Below, piece after piece: positions 7,550-16,873 of a stretch of 64,000 nucleotides of DNA (position 1 is the first letter of the stretch; every line of letters starts with the position of its first letter). Source of the DNA: Streptomyces yatensis (GTDB taxonomy: Bacteria; Actinomycetota; Actinomycetes; Streptomycetales; Streptomycetaceae); contig NZ_CP072941.1 of the NCBI RefSeq assembly GCF_018069625.1, forward strand, positions 2,356,001 to 2,420,000, given 5' to 3'. The position numbers and the translations under genes are program-made. The notes beneath the pieces were generated by a model. It was given only the letters and a program-made list of their open reading frames with translations, made no database searches and was not told the DNA's origin.

Positions 7550-8014
7550 TCAGCCCGTGCCGTCCGCACCGCCGAGCTTTTCGACGAGGGTCTCGTCCGG
7601 GCCGACGGGGCGCCCGTCGCTGGAGCGGATCTCCAGCGGGCTCAGGGGGTGCCCGTTCCGGCGGTCGAGGAGTCGCGAATGCTCCTCCCCCGGGCCGAAG
7701 CAGTGCGCCTCGCCCCACTGGCGCAGCGCCACGATGACGGGGAAGAGCGCGCGGCCCTTCTCCGTGAGCACGTATTCCTGGTAGCGGCTGCCGTCGGCGG
7801 CGGGCACGGTGGTCATCACTCCGGTCTGCTCCAGCGTGCGCAGCCGGCTGGTGAGGATGTTCTTGGCGATGCCCAGGCTTCGCTGGAACTGGCCGAAGCG
7901 GCGACTGCCGTCGAACGCGTCGCGCACGATCAGCAGGGACCACCAGTCGCCGATGGCGTCGATCGACCGGGCAACGGGACACGGTTCGGCGTCGAATCGC
8001 GTGCGGGCGACCAT
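7550..8014 (-). CDS. HxlR-family winged-helix regulator
   Basis: 154-aa MarR/HxlR-type regulator. It carries CPVARSIDAIGDWWSLLIVRDAF (about 12-34), the hallmark HxlR helix with an N-terminal Cys12 that in relatives can sense oxidants or electrophiles, then the winged helix RRFGQFQRSLGIAKNILTSRLRTLEQTGVM and a C-terminal dimer helix. ATG at 8014 is preceded by a near-perfect AGGAGG; an upstream ATG lacks one. Divergently transcribed from an MFS exporter, with a large inverted repeat between, so it most likely controls that exporter and itself. Confidence 0.9.
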   Translation of the reverse strand: MVARTRFDAEPCPVARSIDAIGDWWSLLIVRDAFDGSRRFGQFQRSLGIAKNILTSRLRTLEQTGVMTTVPAADGSRYQEYVLTEKGRALFPVIVALRQWGEAHCFGPGEEHSRLLDRRNGHPLSPLEIRSSDGRPVGPDETLVEKLGGADGTG

Positions 8015-8048
8015 CGCACTTCCTCCTTGCAACCTCGCAACACATCTG

Positions 8049-8101
8049 GTTGCAACATGCTACCTCCTGCCTTAAGGTCCGGTCAGGTAGCAAGTTGCAA
8101 C
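8049..8101. promoter_or_regulatory. Inverted-repeat operator between HxlR and MFS genes
   Basis: Left arm GTTGCAACATGCTACCT (8049-8065) and right arm AGGTAGCAAGTTGCAAC (8085-8101) are inverted repeats matching at 16 of 17 positions, separated by 19 bp. Additional GTTGC half-sites occur at 8027-8041. Position and symmetry fit a dimer-of-dimers operator for the adjacent HxlR protein. Confidence 0.8.
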
Positions 8102-8124
8102 CATCAATGAGGGGGAGGCGCCGT

Positions 8125-9357
8125 ATGCCGAGCGACTGCTCGACGGCCGAGGGCCGGACGGCCGTGAACACCGCACTCGCTCCACCCGGGCCGCCGCCCG
8201 CGCGCCTGATCCTGCTCTTCGCCGTTGCCTGCGGCAGCGCGGTGGCCAACGTCTACTTCGCCCAGCCCCTGCTGGTCACGCTCGGCGAGCAGTTCGCCCT
8301 CGGCCCCGGCCTGCTCGGCGCCATCGTCGCAATCACCCAACTCGGCTACGCCGCGGGTCTGTTCCTGCTCGTCCCGCTCGGCGACCTCGTCGACCGGCGC
8401 AGGCTGATCACGCTCCAGCTCGGCCTGCTCGCCGCCGCGCTGCTGCTCGCGGGTCTGGCACCTGGGACCGCCGCGCTCCTCACCGCCCTCGCGGCGGTCG
8501 GTGCGCTCGCCGTCGTCGCCCAGACCATGGTCGCCGCAGCGGCCCACCTCACCGCTCCCGCCTTTCGGGGGCGGGTCGTCGGAGCGGTCACCAGCGGGGT
8601 GATCACCGGCATTCTGCTGGCCCGCACGGTGGCAGGCGTCGTGGCCGACCTGGCCGGATGGCGCGCCGTCTACCTCCTCTCGGCCGTGCTGACCGCGACG
8701 CTCGCCGTGCTCCTGCGCCTGGCCCTGCCGACCGACCGGCCGCCGACGGTCACCATGCCGTACCGGCGTCTGCTGGCATCGACCGTCGCCCTGTTCGCCC
8801 GCCACCCCCTGCTCCGGGTCCGCGGCATGCTGGCGCTGCTGGTCTTCGCGGCCTTCAGCACGCTGTGGAGCAGCGTCGTCCAGCCGCTCAGCAGTCCGCC
8901 CTGGTCGCTGACGCACACCGCGATCGGCGCATTCGGGCTCGCCGGAGCGGCCGGAGCCGCGGCCGCGGGAGCCGCCGGCCGATGGAACGACCGCGGCCTC
9001 GCCCAGCGGACCACGGGTACCGCACTGGTCCTGCTCGCCGTGTCATGGCTCCCCCTGGCCCTCGCCCGGCAGTCACTCTGGGCCCTGGCCATCGGCGCGA
9101 TCCTCCTGGACTTCGCCGTCCAGGCCGTGCACGTCACCAACCAGTCCCTCATCTACGCCGCCCAACCTGACGCGGGAAGCAGAATCATCGGCGGCTACAT
9201 GGTCTTCTACTCGGCCGGCAGCGCCCTCGGCGCCATCGGCTCCTCCGCGGCGTACGCGGCGGCCGGGTGGCCGGCGGTGTCCGCCCTGGGAGCGGCATTC
9301 AGCTGCGCAGCCCTGCTGCTGTGGGCGACGACCCGGCGCCTGGGCCGAGCGGCGTGA
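8125..9357 (+). CDS. MFS drug/sugar efflux transporter
   Basis: 410-aa major facilitator with about 12 hydrophobic spans. The motif-A loop GDLVDRRRLI follows the second span, and the early NVYFAQPLL sequence is typical of the YfcJ/AraJ-like efflux subfamily. ATG at 8125 has GGGGGAGG 7 bp upstream and is preferred to the in-frame ATG at 8107. Probably exports a toxic compound sensed by the divergent HxlR regulator; the substrate is unknown. Confidence 0.9.
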   Translation: MPSDCSTAEGRTAVNTALAPPGPPPARLILLFAVACGSAVANVYFAQPLLVTLGEQFALGPGLLGAIVAITQLGYAAGLFLLVPLGDLVDRRRLITLQLGLLAAALLLAGLAPGTAALLTALAAVGALAVVAQTMVAAAAHLTAPAFRGRVVGAVTSGVITGILLARTVAGVVADLAGWRAVYLLSAVLTATLAVLLRLALPTDRPPTVTMPYRRLLASTVALFARHPLLRVRGMLALLVFAAFSTLWSSVVQPLSSPPWSLTHTAIGAFGLAGAAGAAAAGAAGRWNDRGLAQRTTGTALVLLAVSWLPLALARQSLWALAIGAILLDFAVQAVHVTNQSLIYAAQPDAGSRIIGGYMVFYSAGSALGAIGSSAAYAAAGWPAVSALGAAFSCAALLLWATTRRLGRAA

Positions 9358-9643
9358 CGTCCTGAACCACCCCGCTGCCAAGCGCCACGTGCGCTACCGG
9401 AAGTAGCCAACGGACTTGTCTCGGGCGATCATGTGACCGGGGTGTGCACGGCAACGCCACCGTAGGGCCGCTCGCGGCCGCGCGGAGCGCCCTGTCATTA
9501 CTGCCGCACTTCTTGCCCTGTAGCGCTCCACACCCGTCTCGCACCCTGGGTACCGTCTGAGGTGTACGCCTGACGGATGGAGCACGGATGTATCGCCGCC
9601 CGCTTGAACCCCGTCGGCGCCACACCACAAAGGGGGCGCACTG
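9358..9643. other. Intergenic region before the XRE regulator
   Basis: 286 bp without a convincing gene on either strand. It presumably holds the promoter of the XRE gene; no clear operator is seen. From here to about 14.0 kb the base composition is visibly less GC-rich than the flanks. Confidence 0.5.
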
Positions 9644-10873
9644 ATGTTGGAAGAAGCCGAGGAGATCGGCCGTCGCGCACGTCGCGCACGGCTCCGTCTC
9701 GGGATGCCCCAGGCCGACCTCGCCGCCGCCCTCGGGAAGTCTCAAGGGTGGGTGTCGAAGATGGAACGCGGCCTCATCGAACTTGACCGGGTCGGCCTGC
9801 TCAATCTGCTCGCCGCCGAGCTCCATGTGCACCCGAACGACCTGATCGGCCGTCCGTACAACAGCTCGCCAGAAGAGAATCAATGGCAGGTCGCCGCGTC
9901 ATCCGTCCTGCGCGAGCTGCGCCGGTACGACCTCGCCCCCCTTTTCGACGGCACCCCGCGGCCTGCTGGTCAGCTCTGGCAGGAGACCACCCGACTGCAC
10001 CGCCTACGTGACGCAGCGGCGAACGTGGCGATCATGCAGGTGCTTCCCGACCTGTTCCGTGAAGCTCGCGCCCTCGCCGAGGTGTCCACCGGCCATGAGC
10101 GCGAGGAAGCGTTCGCGATCTACGCCGTGTGCTGCAAGTTCGCGCACACCGCCGCACACGCCCTCGGCCACCCCGAATTGGTCGCCATGGCCTGCGAACG
10201 AGCCGCATGGTCGGCCCGGCTGTCCGGCGACTCCGTCATGCCGGCCATGGCCGACTGGATGCGGGTATGGGACATGTGGGCAACCGCAGATTGGGCGGAC
10301 GCCGTCGCCCTCTCGGACAAGGCGCTACAAAGCGTGCAGCAGGGGTACGACCAGGGCGAACCGCTGGCCATCCGCGCATGGGGATCGCTGCAACTGCGCG
10401 CGGCGGTCTCGGCAGCACGGGGTGGACGCCGAGCAGAGGCCGAGGACCGCATCGCGCACGCCAGGGACGCCGCGGACCGATTGGGCGAATACTCCGGTCC
10501 CCCGGTGTACGACCGGCATTCGCTCACGTTCTCGCCGGGCAACGTGCAGATTCACGCCATCAGCGTTGCGCTTGAGATGCGCGAGCAGCGAAGGGCTCTG
10601 GCCATAAACCGGAAGACCGGTTCGGAACTTGTCGCCGGGCTCCCCAACTCCCGCCAGGGACACCACCACATGGACCTCGCCCGCGCGTGGCTTTGGGATG
10701 GCAACCGGGACAAGGCGTTGAAGGAACTGGAGCAGGCCGAACGCATCGCGCCCCAGCTCATCCGCAACCACCCCATTGCGCGGTCAACTCTGCGCAGCCT
10801 CGTCTACGCCGAACGAGCGACCACCCGCGAGAAGCTGCGCCGCATGTCAGACCGCTTTCACCTCGACGGATGA
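9644..10873 (+). CDS. XRE-family regulator with long helical C-terminal domain
   Basis: 409 aa. The N-terminal helix-turn-helix (about 7-62) reads RRARRARLRLGMPQADLAAA followed by KSQGWVSKMERG. The remaining 330 residues are helical and Ala-rich with TPR-like spacing, as in the large Streptomyces XRE regulators that bind a small peptide or protein ligand. ATG at 9644 follows AAGGGGG. It heads an accessory block with two unknown genes, a radical SAM enzyme and a methyltransferase, all on the plus strand, so it is the probable pathway regulator. Confidence 0.85.
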   Translation: MLEEAEEIGRRARRARLRLGMPQADLAAALGKSQGWVSKMERGLIELDRVGLLNLLAAELHVHPNDLIGRPYNSSPEENQWQVAASSVLRELRRYDLAPLFDGTPRPAGQLWQETTRLHRLRDAAANVAIMQVLPDLFREARALAEVSTGHEREEAFAIYAVCCKFAHTAAHALGHPELVAMACERAAWSARLSGDSVMPAMADWMRVWDMWATADWADAVALSDKALQSVQQGYDQGEPLAIRAWGSLQLRAAVSAARGGRRAEAEDRIAHARDAADRLGEYSGPPVYDRHSLTFSPGNVQIHAISVALEMREQRRALAINRKTGSELVAGLPNSRQGHHHMDLARAWLWDGNRDKALKELEQAERIAPQLIRNHPIARSTLRSLVYAERATTREKLRRMSDRFHLDG

Positions 10874-10928
10874 GGGCGATATTCCTGCGGTTCATATTCG
10901 GCTGCCGCCCCACTCCTAGCTTCGGAGC

Positions 10929-11369
10929 ATGGCCGAACAGACCTCGAAGCAACTTCCCGCGCAGGGCGCCGAGTTAAGCGCAGGCGCCCCGTTTCACCCC
11001 CGGCTCGGCGACCTCGTCTCAGACCTCGCGGAGAAAGGGCGGATCGGCGTCGTCGTCGCCGTGCCGAGCGCAAGCTCGGCGTCCTACCACCTGCGCCCGC
11101 CAGGAGGCGGTCGGGAATGGTCGGCCCCGTCCAGCGGCGCCACCTTGCGCCCCATGCCCGTGCCGGTCACCCACGTCAGTCCCCTGAAACGTGATGTCAT
11201 CTATGACCACCGGGCGCACCAGGCCGCCCTACCGGTCATGGTCCACCGCGAGGACGGCGGCATGTCCGAGTCAGTCCTGATTCTGGAGCCCGGACAGGTC
11301 GAGCTGTACCGAATCCAGCTCGACCACATCATCGAGCAGCGGCGACAGGCCCGCGAGCGTAACCGGTGA
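10929..11369 (+). CDS. Unknown protein with LRPPGGGREW motif
   Basis: 146 aa, not recognised with confidence. The central HPRLGDLVSDLAEKGRIGVVV...YHLRPPGGGREW resembles a small KOW-like module common in Streptomyces accessory islands. The C-terminal part (EPGQVELYRIQLDHIIEQRRQ) is helical. No signal peptide. ATG at 10929 has CGGAG about 7 bp upstream. Its stop overlaps the next start by 4 bp (GTGA), so the two are co-translated. Confidence 0.7.
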   Translation: MAEQTSKQLPAQGAELSAGAPFHPRLGDLVSDLAEKGRIGVVVAVPSASSASYHLRPPGGGREWSAPSSGATLRPMPVPVTHVSPLKRDVIYDHRAHQAALPVMVHREDGGMSESVLILEPGQVELYRIQLDHIIEQRRQARERNR

Positions 11370-11881
11370 GCACGGCTGTGCTGACGCTCGTTCCGCCTGG
11401 CTCGGCACACACTTCCGCGCGGCTCCCCCTCGCCTTCCACTGTGCGGCGACCGCCCATGACCTGAGCGGCGCCCGCGAGGTCGTACTCGCCACCTACCGA
11501 GCGCCCACTCCTCGACTGGCCGTCCGATGGATGCAAGCGGAAGCGCTGCGCCTCGCCCGCCTGCTCGACCCCCACCCTGGCGAGCCCTACCTCGGGAGGG
11601 CTCCCGTTGTCCCTACCGGGCCTATGTGTCCCCGCCCTCACGCGTACCTGTACGCATGGGCTCGGGAACCCGGCCGGTATGAGCAGGCCCTGTTCACCCT
11701 CGCCGCCGCCGAGTCGTACCGCGTCAGCGTCGCCGACTACGACGCCCGGTACAACCTGCTCGCCGCGCCCCTGCTGATACCTCCCATGCCCCCACCACCT
11801 CACTCCCCCGCCGGGTGCCAACCCTCCTCGGCGAGGGCGGGCCGGCGCCGCCGGAAACCGGCGAGACACGCTGCCCGTTGA
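11366..11881 (+). CDS. Unknown 171-aa protein coupled to the preceding gene
   Basis: Unrecognised. GTG start at 11366 overlaps the stop of the upstream gene. The body has a helical stretch (LAVRWMQAEALRLARLLDPHPGEPYLG) and an aromatic segment (PHAYLYAWAREPGRYEQALF); the end is Pro-rich and then strongly basic (RAGRRRRKPARHAAR), which could contact nucleic acid or mimic a leader. It lies 108 bp before the radical SAM gene. Its length and composition do not look like a ribosomal peptide precursor. Confidence 0.65.
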   Translation: MSTAVLTLVPPGSAHTSARLPLAFHCAATAHDLSGAREVVLATYRAPTPRLAVRWMQAEALRLARLLDPHPGEPYLGRAPVVPTGPMCPRPHAYLYAWAREPGRYEQALFTLAAAESYRVSVADYDARYNLLAAPLLIPPMPPPPHSPAGCQPSSARAGRRRRKPARHAAR

Positions 11882-11989
11882 CCGCTGCCCCCGCGTCTTT
11901 ACCGGCTCCGCCCGGGACGTGGGGGCGGTGCGCCACCCCAGGCGACCGCAGGGCCAGGGTCGCACCCGTCTACTCATGGAGGCACATGC

Positions 11990-12878
11990 ATGAGCACATC
12001 TGTCATTTCCGGTATCCAGTCGATTGAGCTGGAGATCACCGGCACGTGCCAACTCCGGTGTACCCACTGCTGCACCAACAGCGGTCCGCAGGCACCCGCC
12101 GGGCGCATGACCCGCGAGGACTGGTCGCGCGTCATCGCGGACGTGGCCGAGCTGGGCATCCCCATGGTGCAGTTCATCGGCGGCGAGCCGACCCTCTCGC
12201 CGCACCTCCCGCAGTTCATCGATGAGGCGCTCGACGCCGGCCTCGGTGTCGAGGTGTATTCGAACCTCACCCACGTACGGCCGTCGCTATGGGGCTCCTT
12301 CAGCCGCCAGGGCGTCTGCCTCGCCACGTCCTACTACAGCGACGACCGGGCCCAGCACGAGGAGATCACCCGCACGCGCGGAAGCCTCGACCGCACCAGG
12401 GCGAACATCGCCGAAGCGGTCCGCCGCGGTATCCCTCTGCGCGCCGGCATCGTGGAAGTGATCGAGGGGCAGCGCGTCGAGCAGGCCAAAGCAGAGCTGC
12501 ACCGGCTCGGGATCAAGGAAATCCAGATCGACCGCATGCGCAGGATCGGCCGTGCGGCCGAGCCGGACGCGAGTACGCCGACCGCCGCCCGAGCTGTGCG
12601 GACACTGCTTTCGGCACCGCGTGTCCGTCTCCCCCGACGGGGCCGTGTCCGGCTGCATCCTCAGTCGCTTCATGGTCGCCGGCAACGTCCGCGAACAGCG
12701 TCTCGCCGAGATCCTGCACAGCGACCGATGGGGCGAGATGATGGCGGCCGTGCCGGAGCCGCGCGCCGGCGCCTGTACCCCGGACGATTCGAACGACTGC
12801 GACCCCGCCCGTACGCCCGCCTGCAACCCAAAGCATTTCGCGCCCGCCCCGTCGCCCTCCCTTGGAGTCCACGCGTGA
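11990..12878 (+). pseudogene. Radical SAM/SPASM peptide maturase, single-base frameshift
   Basis: The N-terminal frame (from ATG 11990, after GGAGG) has the radical SAM cluster motif CxxxCxxC at Cys20, Cys24 and Cys27 and the GGEPT SAM-binding motif at 64-68. After RRIGRAAEPDASTPTAA the frame loses meaning. The +1 frame then reads ELCGHC, SVSPDGAVSGC and GNVREQRLAEIL, a SPASM-type auxiliary-cluster domain, to a stop at 12876-12878. Removing one C from the CCC run at 12588-12590 would restore a protein of about 295 aa whose stop overlaps the next GTG. This looks like a mutation or a base-call error; a programmed shift cannot be excluded. The family modifies ribosomally made peptides. Confidence 0.8.
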
Positions 12879-14014
12879 ACTGGACCACTTGCGCCGCCGC
12901 TCTGGCCGACGTCTCAACTCACCGGCACTCCCGATGGGCGCCGGCCGTCGCCGCCACGCCACGGCACCTGTTCATCCCCCGATGGTGGACGCGCGCTGCC
13001 GATGGCTGGGAGCTGCGTGACGGTCCCACCGATACGGACCGCTGGTTTGAAGCGGCATACCGCGACACCTCGCTCGTGACCCGTGTCGGCCCCTTACACG
13101 CCGATCACGCCACGGCGGCCGACCGGCCGCACGGTCGGCCGACGTCCTCGGCCACCCTGCCGAGCCTGGTCGTGGGCATGTTCCAGCATGCCCGCATCGA
13201 TGACGGCGACCGCTTGCTCGACGTGGGCACGGGAAGTGGGTACGGGGCCGCCCTCGCCGCTCGCAGACTGAGCGACGAGCAGGTGACGAGCGTCGACGTC
13301 GACCCCTACCTGACCGAGGTCGCCCGCAAGCGGATGAGCGAGACAGGCGCCGCTCCCACGCTCGACACGATCGACGCGACCGGGGACCTGCCGTACGAGC
13401 CCGCGAGCTTTGACCGGATCGTCGCCACGGTGTCCGTACGCACGATTCCCGCAAGCTGGCTCCGGGCGCTCTGCCCCGGCGGTCGGCTGGTGACCACGAT
13501 CGCCGGTACCTCCCTCCTCGTGACGGCCGAGAAGGACGAGGACGGGGGTGCGACCGGGCGCGTCGAGTGGGACCGGGCAGGGTTCATGCACGCTCGCCAC
13601 GGCGACGACTACCCGCCCGGTGCGGCCGTTCGCCTCGCCAAGGCCGCGGAGCTGGACGGAGATGAAGTGACTCGCGGTCCGTATCCCGTCGTCGACGTGG
13701 CGAACGCGTGGGACCTCGCTTCCATGCTCGAGGTCGAGGCGCCCGGTATCGAGCACGAGTACCGGGAGGACGGTGAGCAGCGTGTCGCGCTCATGGCACA
13801 TGCCGACGGATCGTGGGCCCGGGCGACGGCGACCGGGAACGAGCGGCCCACCGTGCACCAGGGCGGCCCCCGCCGACTGTGGGATGCCCTCGACAAGGTC
13901 CGCGACTACTGGCTCAGCAACGGCGAGCTACCGGTACGAGGGGCCCGCGTGGACATCACACCCGACGGTCGTACGTTCCTCGGCCGCGGAAAGTGGTCTG
14001 CTGAGCTGAGGTGA
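12875..14014 (+). CDS. PIMT-like O-methyltransferase with C-terminal extension
   Basis: 379 aa. Residues about 90-215 match protein-L-isoaspartate O-methyltransferase: SSATLPSLVVGMFQHARIDD leading into motif I LDVGTGSGYG (115-124), then acidic VDVDPYL. The 90-residue N-terminal part and the 160-residue C-terminal part are not in housekeeping PIMT but are like the extended PIMT homologues that methylate Asp in lanthipeptides, lasso peptides and graspetides to form aspartimides. GTG at 12875 overlaps the stop of the radical SAM gene (GTGA), so both act together. In the unshifted frame it would be fused to the truncated radical SAM domain. Confidence 0.85.
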   Translation: MNWTTCAAALADVSTHRHSRWAPAVAATPRHLFIPRWWTRAADGWELRDGPTDTDRWFEAAYRDTSLVTRVGPLHADHATAADRPHGRPTSSATLPSLVVGMFQHARIDDGDRLLDVGTGSGYGAALAARRLSDEQVTSVDVDPYLTEVARKRMSETGAAPTLDTIDATGDLPYEPASFDRIVATVSVRTIPASWLRALCPGGRLVTTIAGTSLLVTAEKDEDGGATGRVEWDRAGFMHARHGDDYPPGAAVRLAKAAELDGDEVTRGPYPVVDVANAWDLASMLEVEAPGIEHEYREDGEQRVALMAHADGSWARATATGNERPTVHQGGPRRLWDALDKVRDYWLSNGELPVRGARVDITPDGRTFLGRGKWSAELR

Positions 14015-14106
14015 TCACAGCGGGACCGGCGGCACCGGCGCACCGCCTGCCGCCGAGGGACCCTACGGCGGGCCGCATCGGTCTCCGCACGCGCCCAGAC
14101 GGCGCG

Positions 14107-14138
14107 ATGCCCGGACAGCTCCCCAGCTGTCCGGGCAT
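14107..14138 (+). terminator. Terminator after the radical SAM/PIMT block
   Basis: Perfect 14-bp stem ATGCCCGGACAGCT / AGCTGTCCGGGCAT with a CCCC loop, about 90 bp after the methyltransferase stop. No T-tract, as is usual in Streptomyces. Confidence 0.8.
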
Positions 14139-14223
14139 TCGTGCCGTCCGCCGCACCCCCGTCCCCACGGGGTTAAATGGCCGGAAGTCCCCGGCCCGGG
14201 CCGCTCTCCCGGGCCTGGGGCGC

Positions 14224-14442
14224 TCAGCGCCCCAGCATTCCCGCCACGGACGACGCTTGTGTGACGACTGCGTCCCAGCCGCCGAAGGTGATGGTCAGGA
14301 GGATGGCCATCGGCAGCACCATCGCCGCCGCGACCAGAGGGTGGCGGGTGCCGGTCTGCGGGCCGCCGAAGGCGTCGGCCGCCGCGCGAATGGACCTGCG
14401 ACGACGCGTGTGGATGACCGTGCGTCCAGCCGTGTCCGCCAT
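14224..14442 (-). CDS. Small single-pass membrane protein
   Basis: 72 aa. A basic N-terminal half (HTRRRRSIRAAADAFGGPQTG) precedes one hydrophobic segment (about 36-55, HPLVAAAMVLPMAILLTITFG). ATG at 14442 has GGAGGAGG upstream. The N-terminus is predicted cytoplasmic. Function unknown; it belongs to the core side of the boundary with the accessory block. Confidence 0.75.
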   Translation of the reverse strand: MADTAGRTVIHTRRRRSIRAAADAFGGPQTGTRHPLVAAAMVLPMAILLTITFGGWDAVVTQASSVAGMLGR

Positions 14443-14573
14443 CGTCCCTCCTCCGTCACATCTGGGGGCGGCGAGCGTCTGACCTCGGGGGACGAGTGCT
14501 GCGCCCGCCGCTTGAGCACAACATTAGGTGCGCACCCCGGTCCTCGGCGTCATGCCTTCGTACCGATTGCCGG

Positions 14574-14600
14574 GCCTCCCGGAGGATGACCCCGGGAGGC
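14574..14600 (-). terminator. Probable terminator, minus strand
   Basis: Stem GCCTCCCGG / CCGGGAGGC with a 9-nt loop, downstream of the 78-aa gene that ends at 14729. The remaining bases between 14443 and 14728 show no gene. Confidence 0.5.
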
Positions 14601-14728
14601 GTCGACTACTCCCCTGGGTGGAGATGCGCCCTCACGCCTTGGGGTCTTCCCGGAGGGGTCCGGGGAATCGATCCTTCCGGAGCCCTTCCGGTGACCACGG
14701 AGTGTGCCCCTCCGAGCGCGTGCGAGCT

Positions 14729-14965
14729 CTACTCACCCTCTCCCTCCTCGCCCCGCGGTACCGGCTGCTCCACCAGTGCCAGGACGCGATTGGCCATGAA
14801 GCGGGCCGTCCGCACCACGGACCCATTACGGGTGACTTCGCTCACTTCCACCACCCCCCGCCGGACCGCTGTCTCGACCCTCCGGCCCGCCCTGCTGGCC
14901 ACCACTTCATACGTCCGCGTCGTGTCCCCCGCATCCACGACTATCTCCACACGATCACCCTTCAC
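14729..14965 (-). CDS. Conserved-looking 78-aa hypothetical protein
   Basis: Begins VKGDRVEIVVDAGDTTRTYEV and continues with alternating beta-like strands (VEVSEVTRNGSVVRTARFMANRVLALVEQ), suggesting a small beta-barrel or SH3-like fold. GTG at 14965 has AAGGGGG about 9 bp upstream. Function unknown. It is divergent from the Ser/Thr kinase at 15271. Confidence 0.65.
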   Translation of the reverse strand: MKGDRVEIVVDAGDTTRTYEVVASRAGRRVETAVRRGVVEVSEVTRNGSVVRTARFMANRVLALVEQPVPRGEEGEGE

Positions 14966-15270
14966 GGTCTCAATCCCCCTTCTGAGACGGCCCCTTGAGA
15001 TCACGCAGCACGGAGCCGAGCGTGGATTGCCACGATTCCGGCCCACTTCTCCAGGATCTCAGGCACCACTGACAATCCATCGGCCGACGCATGCGCGGCC
15101 TCTCAGCGCGCGGGGCCGTCAATCCGTAAGCTGTGCACGTCAGACGGACAGCGACGGACAACAGCGGCGGACTGACGGCAGATCAGCGGCAAACGGCAAG
15201 CAGACGGCAGCGGATGGGGCTCCCCACCAGGGGTTGAGGGAGGGCTCCCCACCGGAGGTAGGGGACGGAC
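14966..15270. other. Intergenic region upstream of the kinase
   Basis: 305 bp with no convincing gene. The last 150 bp contain several short GACGG/AACGG-containing near-repeats and presumably the kinase promoter. Confidence 0.45.
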
Positions 15271-16611
<1,341 letters not shown>

Positions 16612-16639
16612 GGCGCGTCCGGCGCGGGTCTTGGCGCCT

Positions 16640-16870
16640 GCGGCGGGCTGTTCCCCTCCCCGCCCCTTCCCGCAACTGGGGCTCCGCCCCAGACCCCGCT
16701 CCTCAAACGCCGGAAGGGCTGGAAGGCGGGGCTACGCCCCAGCAACCCCCGGGGCCAGCGGCGGAGCCGCTGCCACGCGGCGGAGCCGCACATCGGCGCC
16801 GTGGGAGGGGGCAGGACGGGAAAGCGTCGATATGCGGCTACGCCGCGTGGCCCGCCGGGCAGCCCCGTAG
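16640..16870. repeat. Dispersed intergenic hairpin cassette, copy A
   Basis: Contains the modules CCCCTCCCCGCCCCTTCCCG, the hairpin GGGGCTCCGCCCC followed by AGACCCCG, and CGGCGGAGCCGC with TATGCGGC variants. The same modules recur near 35580-35700, 48195-48295 and, hugely expanded, 61590-62125. It fills the convergent junction of the kinase and RNA methyltransferase genes and may serve as a terminator. Confidence 0.7.
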
Positions 16871-16873
16871 CGG

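Noticed and set aside
9299..9883. Minus-strand 194-aa ORF over the XRE gene start
   Set aside because: Overlaps the clear helix-turn-helix coding sequence and has no motif.
11815..12027. 70-aa plus-strand ORF as a peptide precursor for the radical SAM enzyme
   Set aside because: Overlaps both neighbours, lacks a ribosome-binding site and has no leader/core pattern; it ends inside the radical SAM gene.
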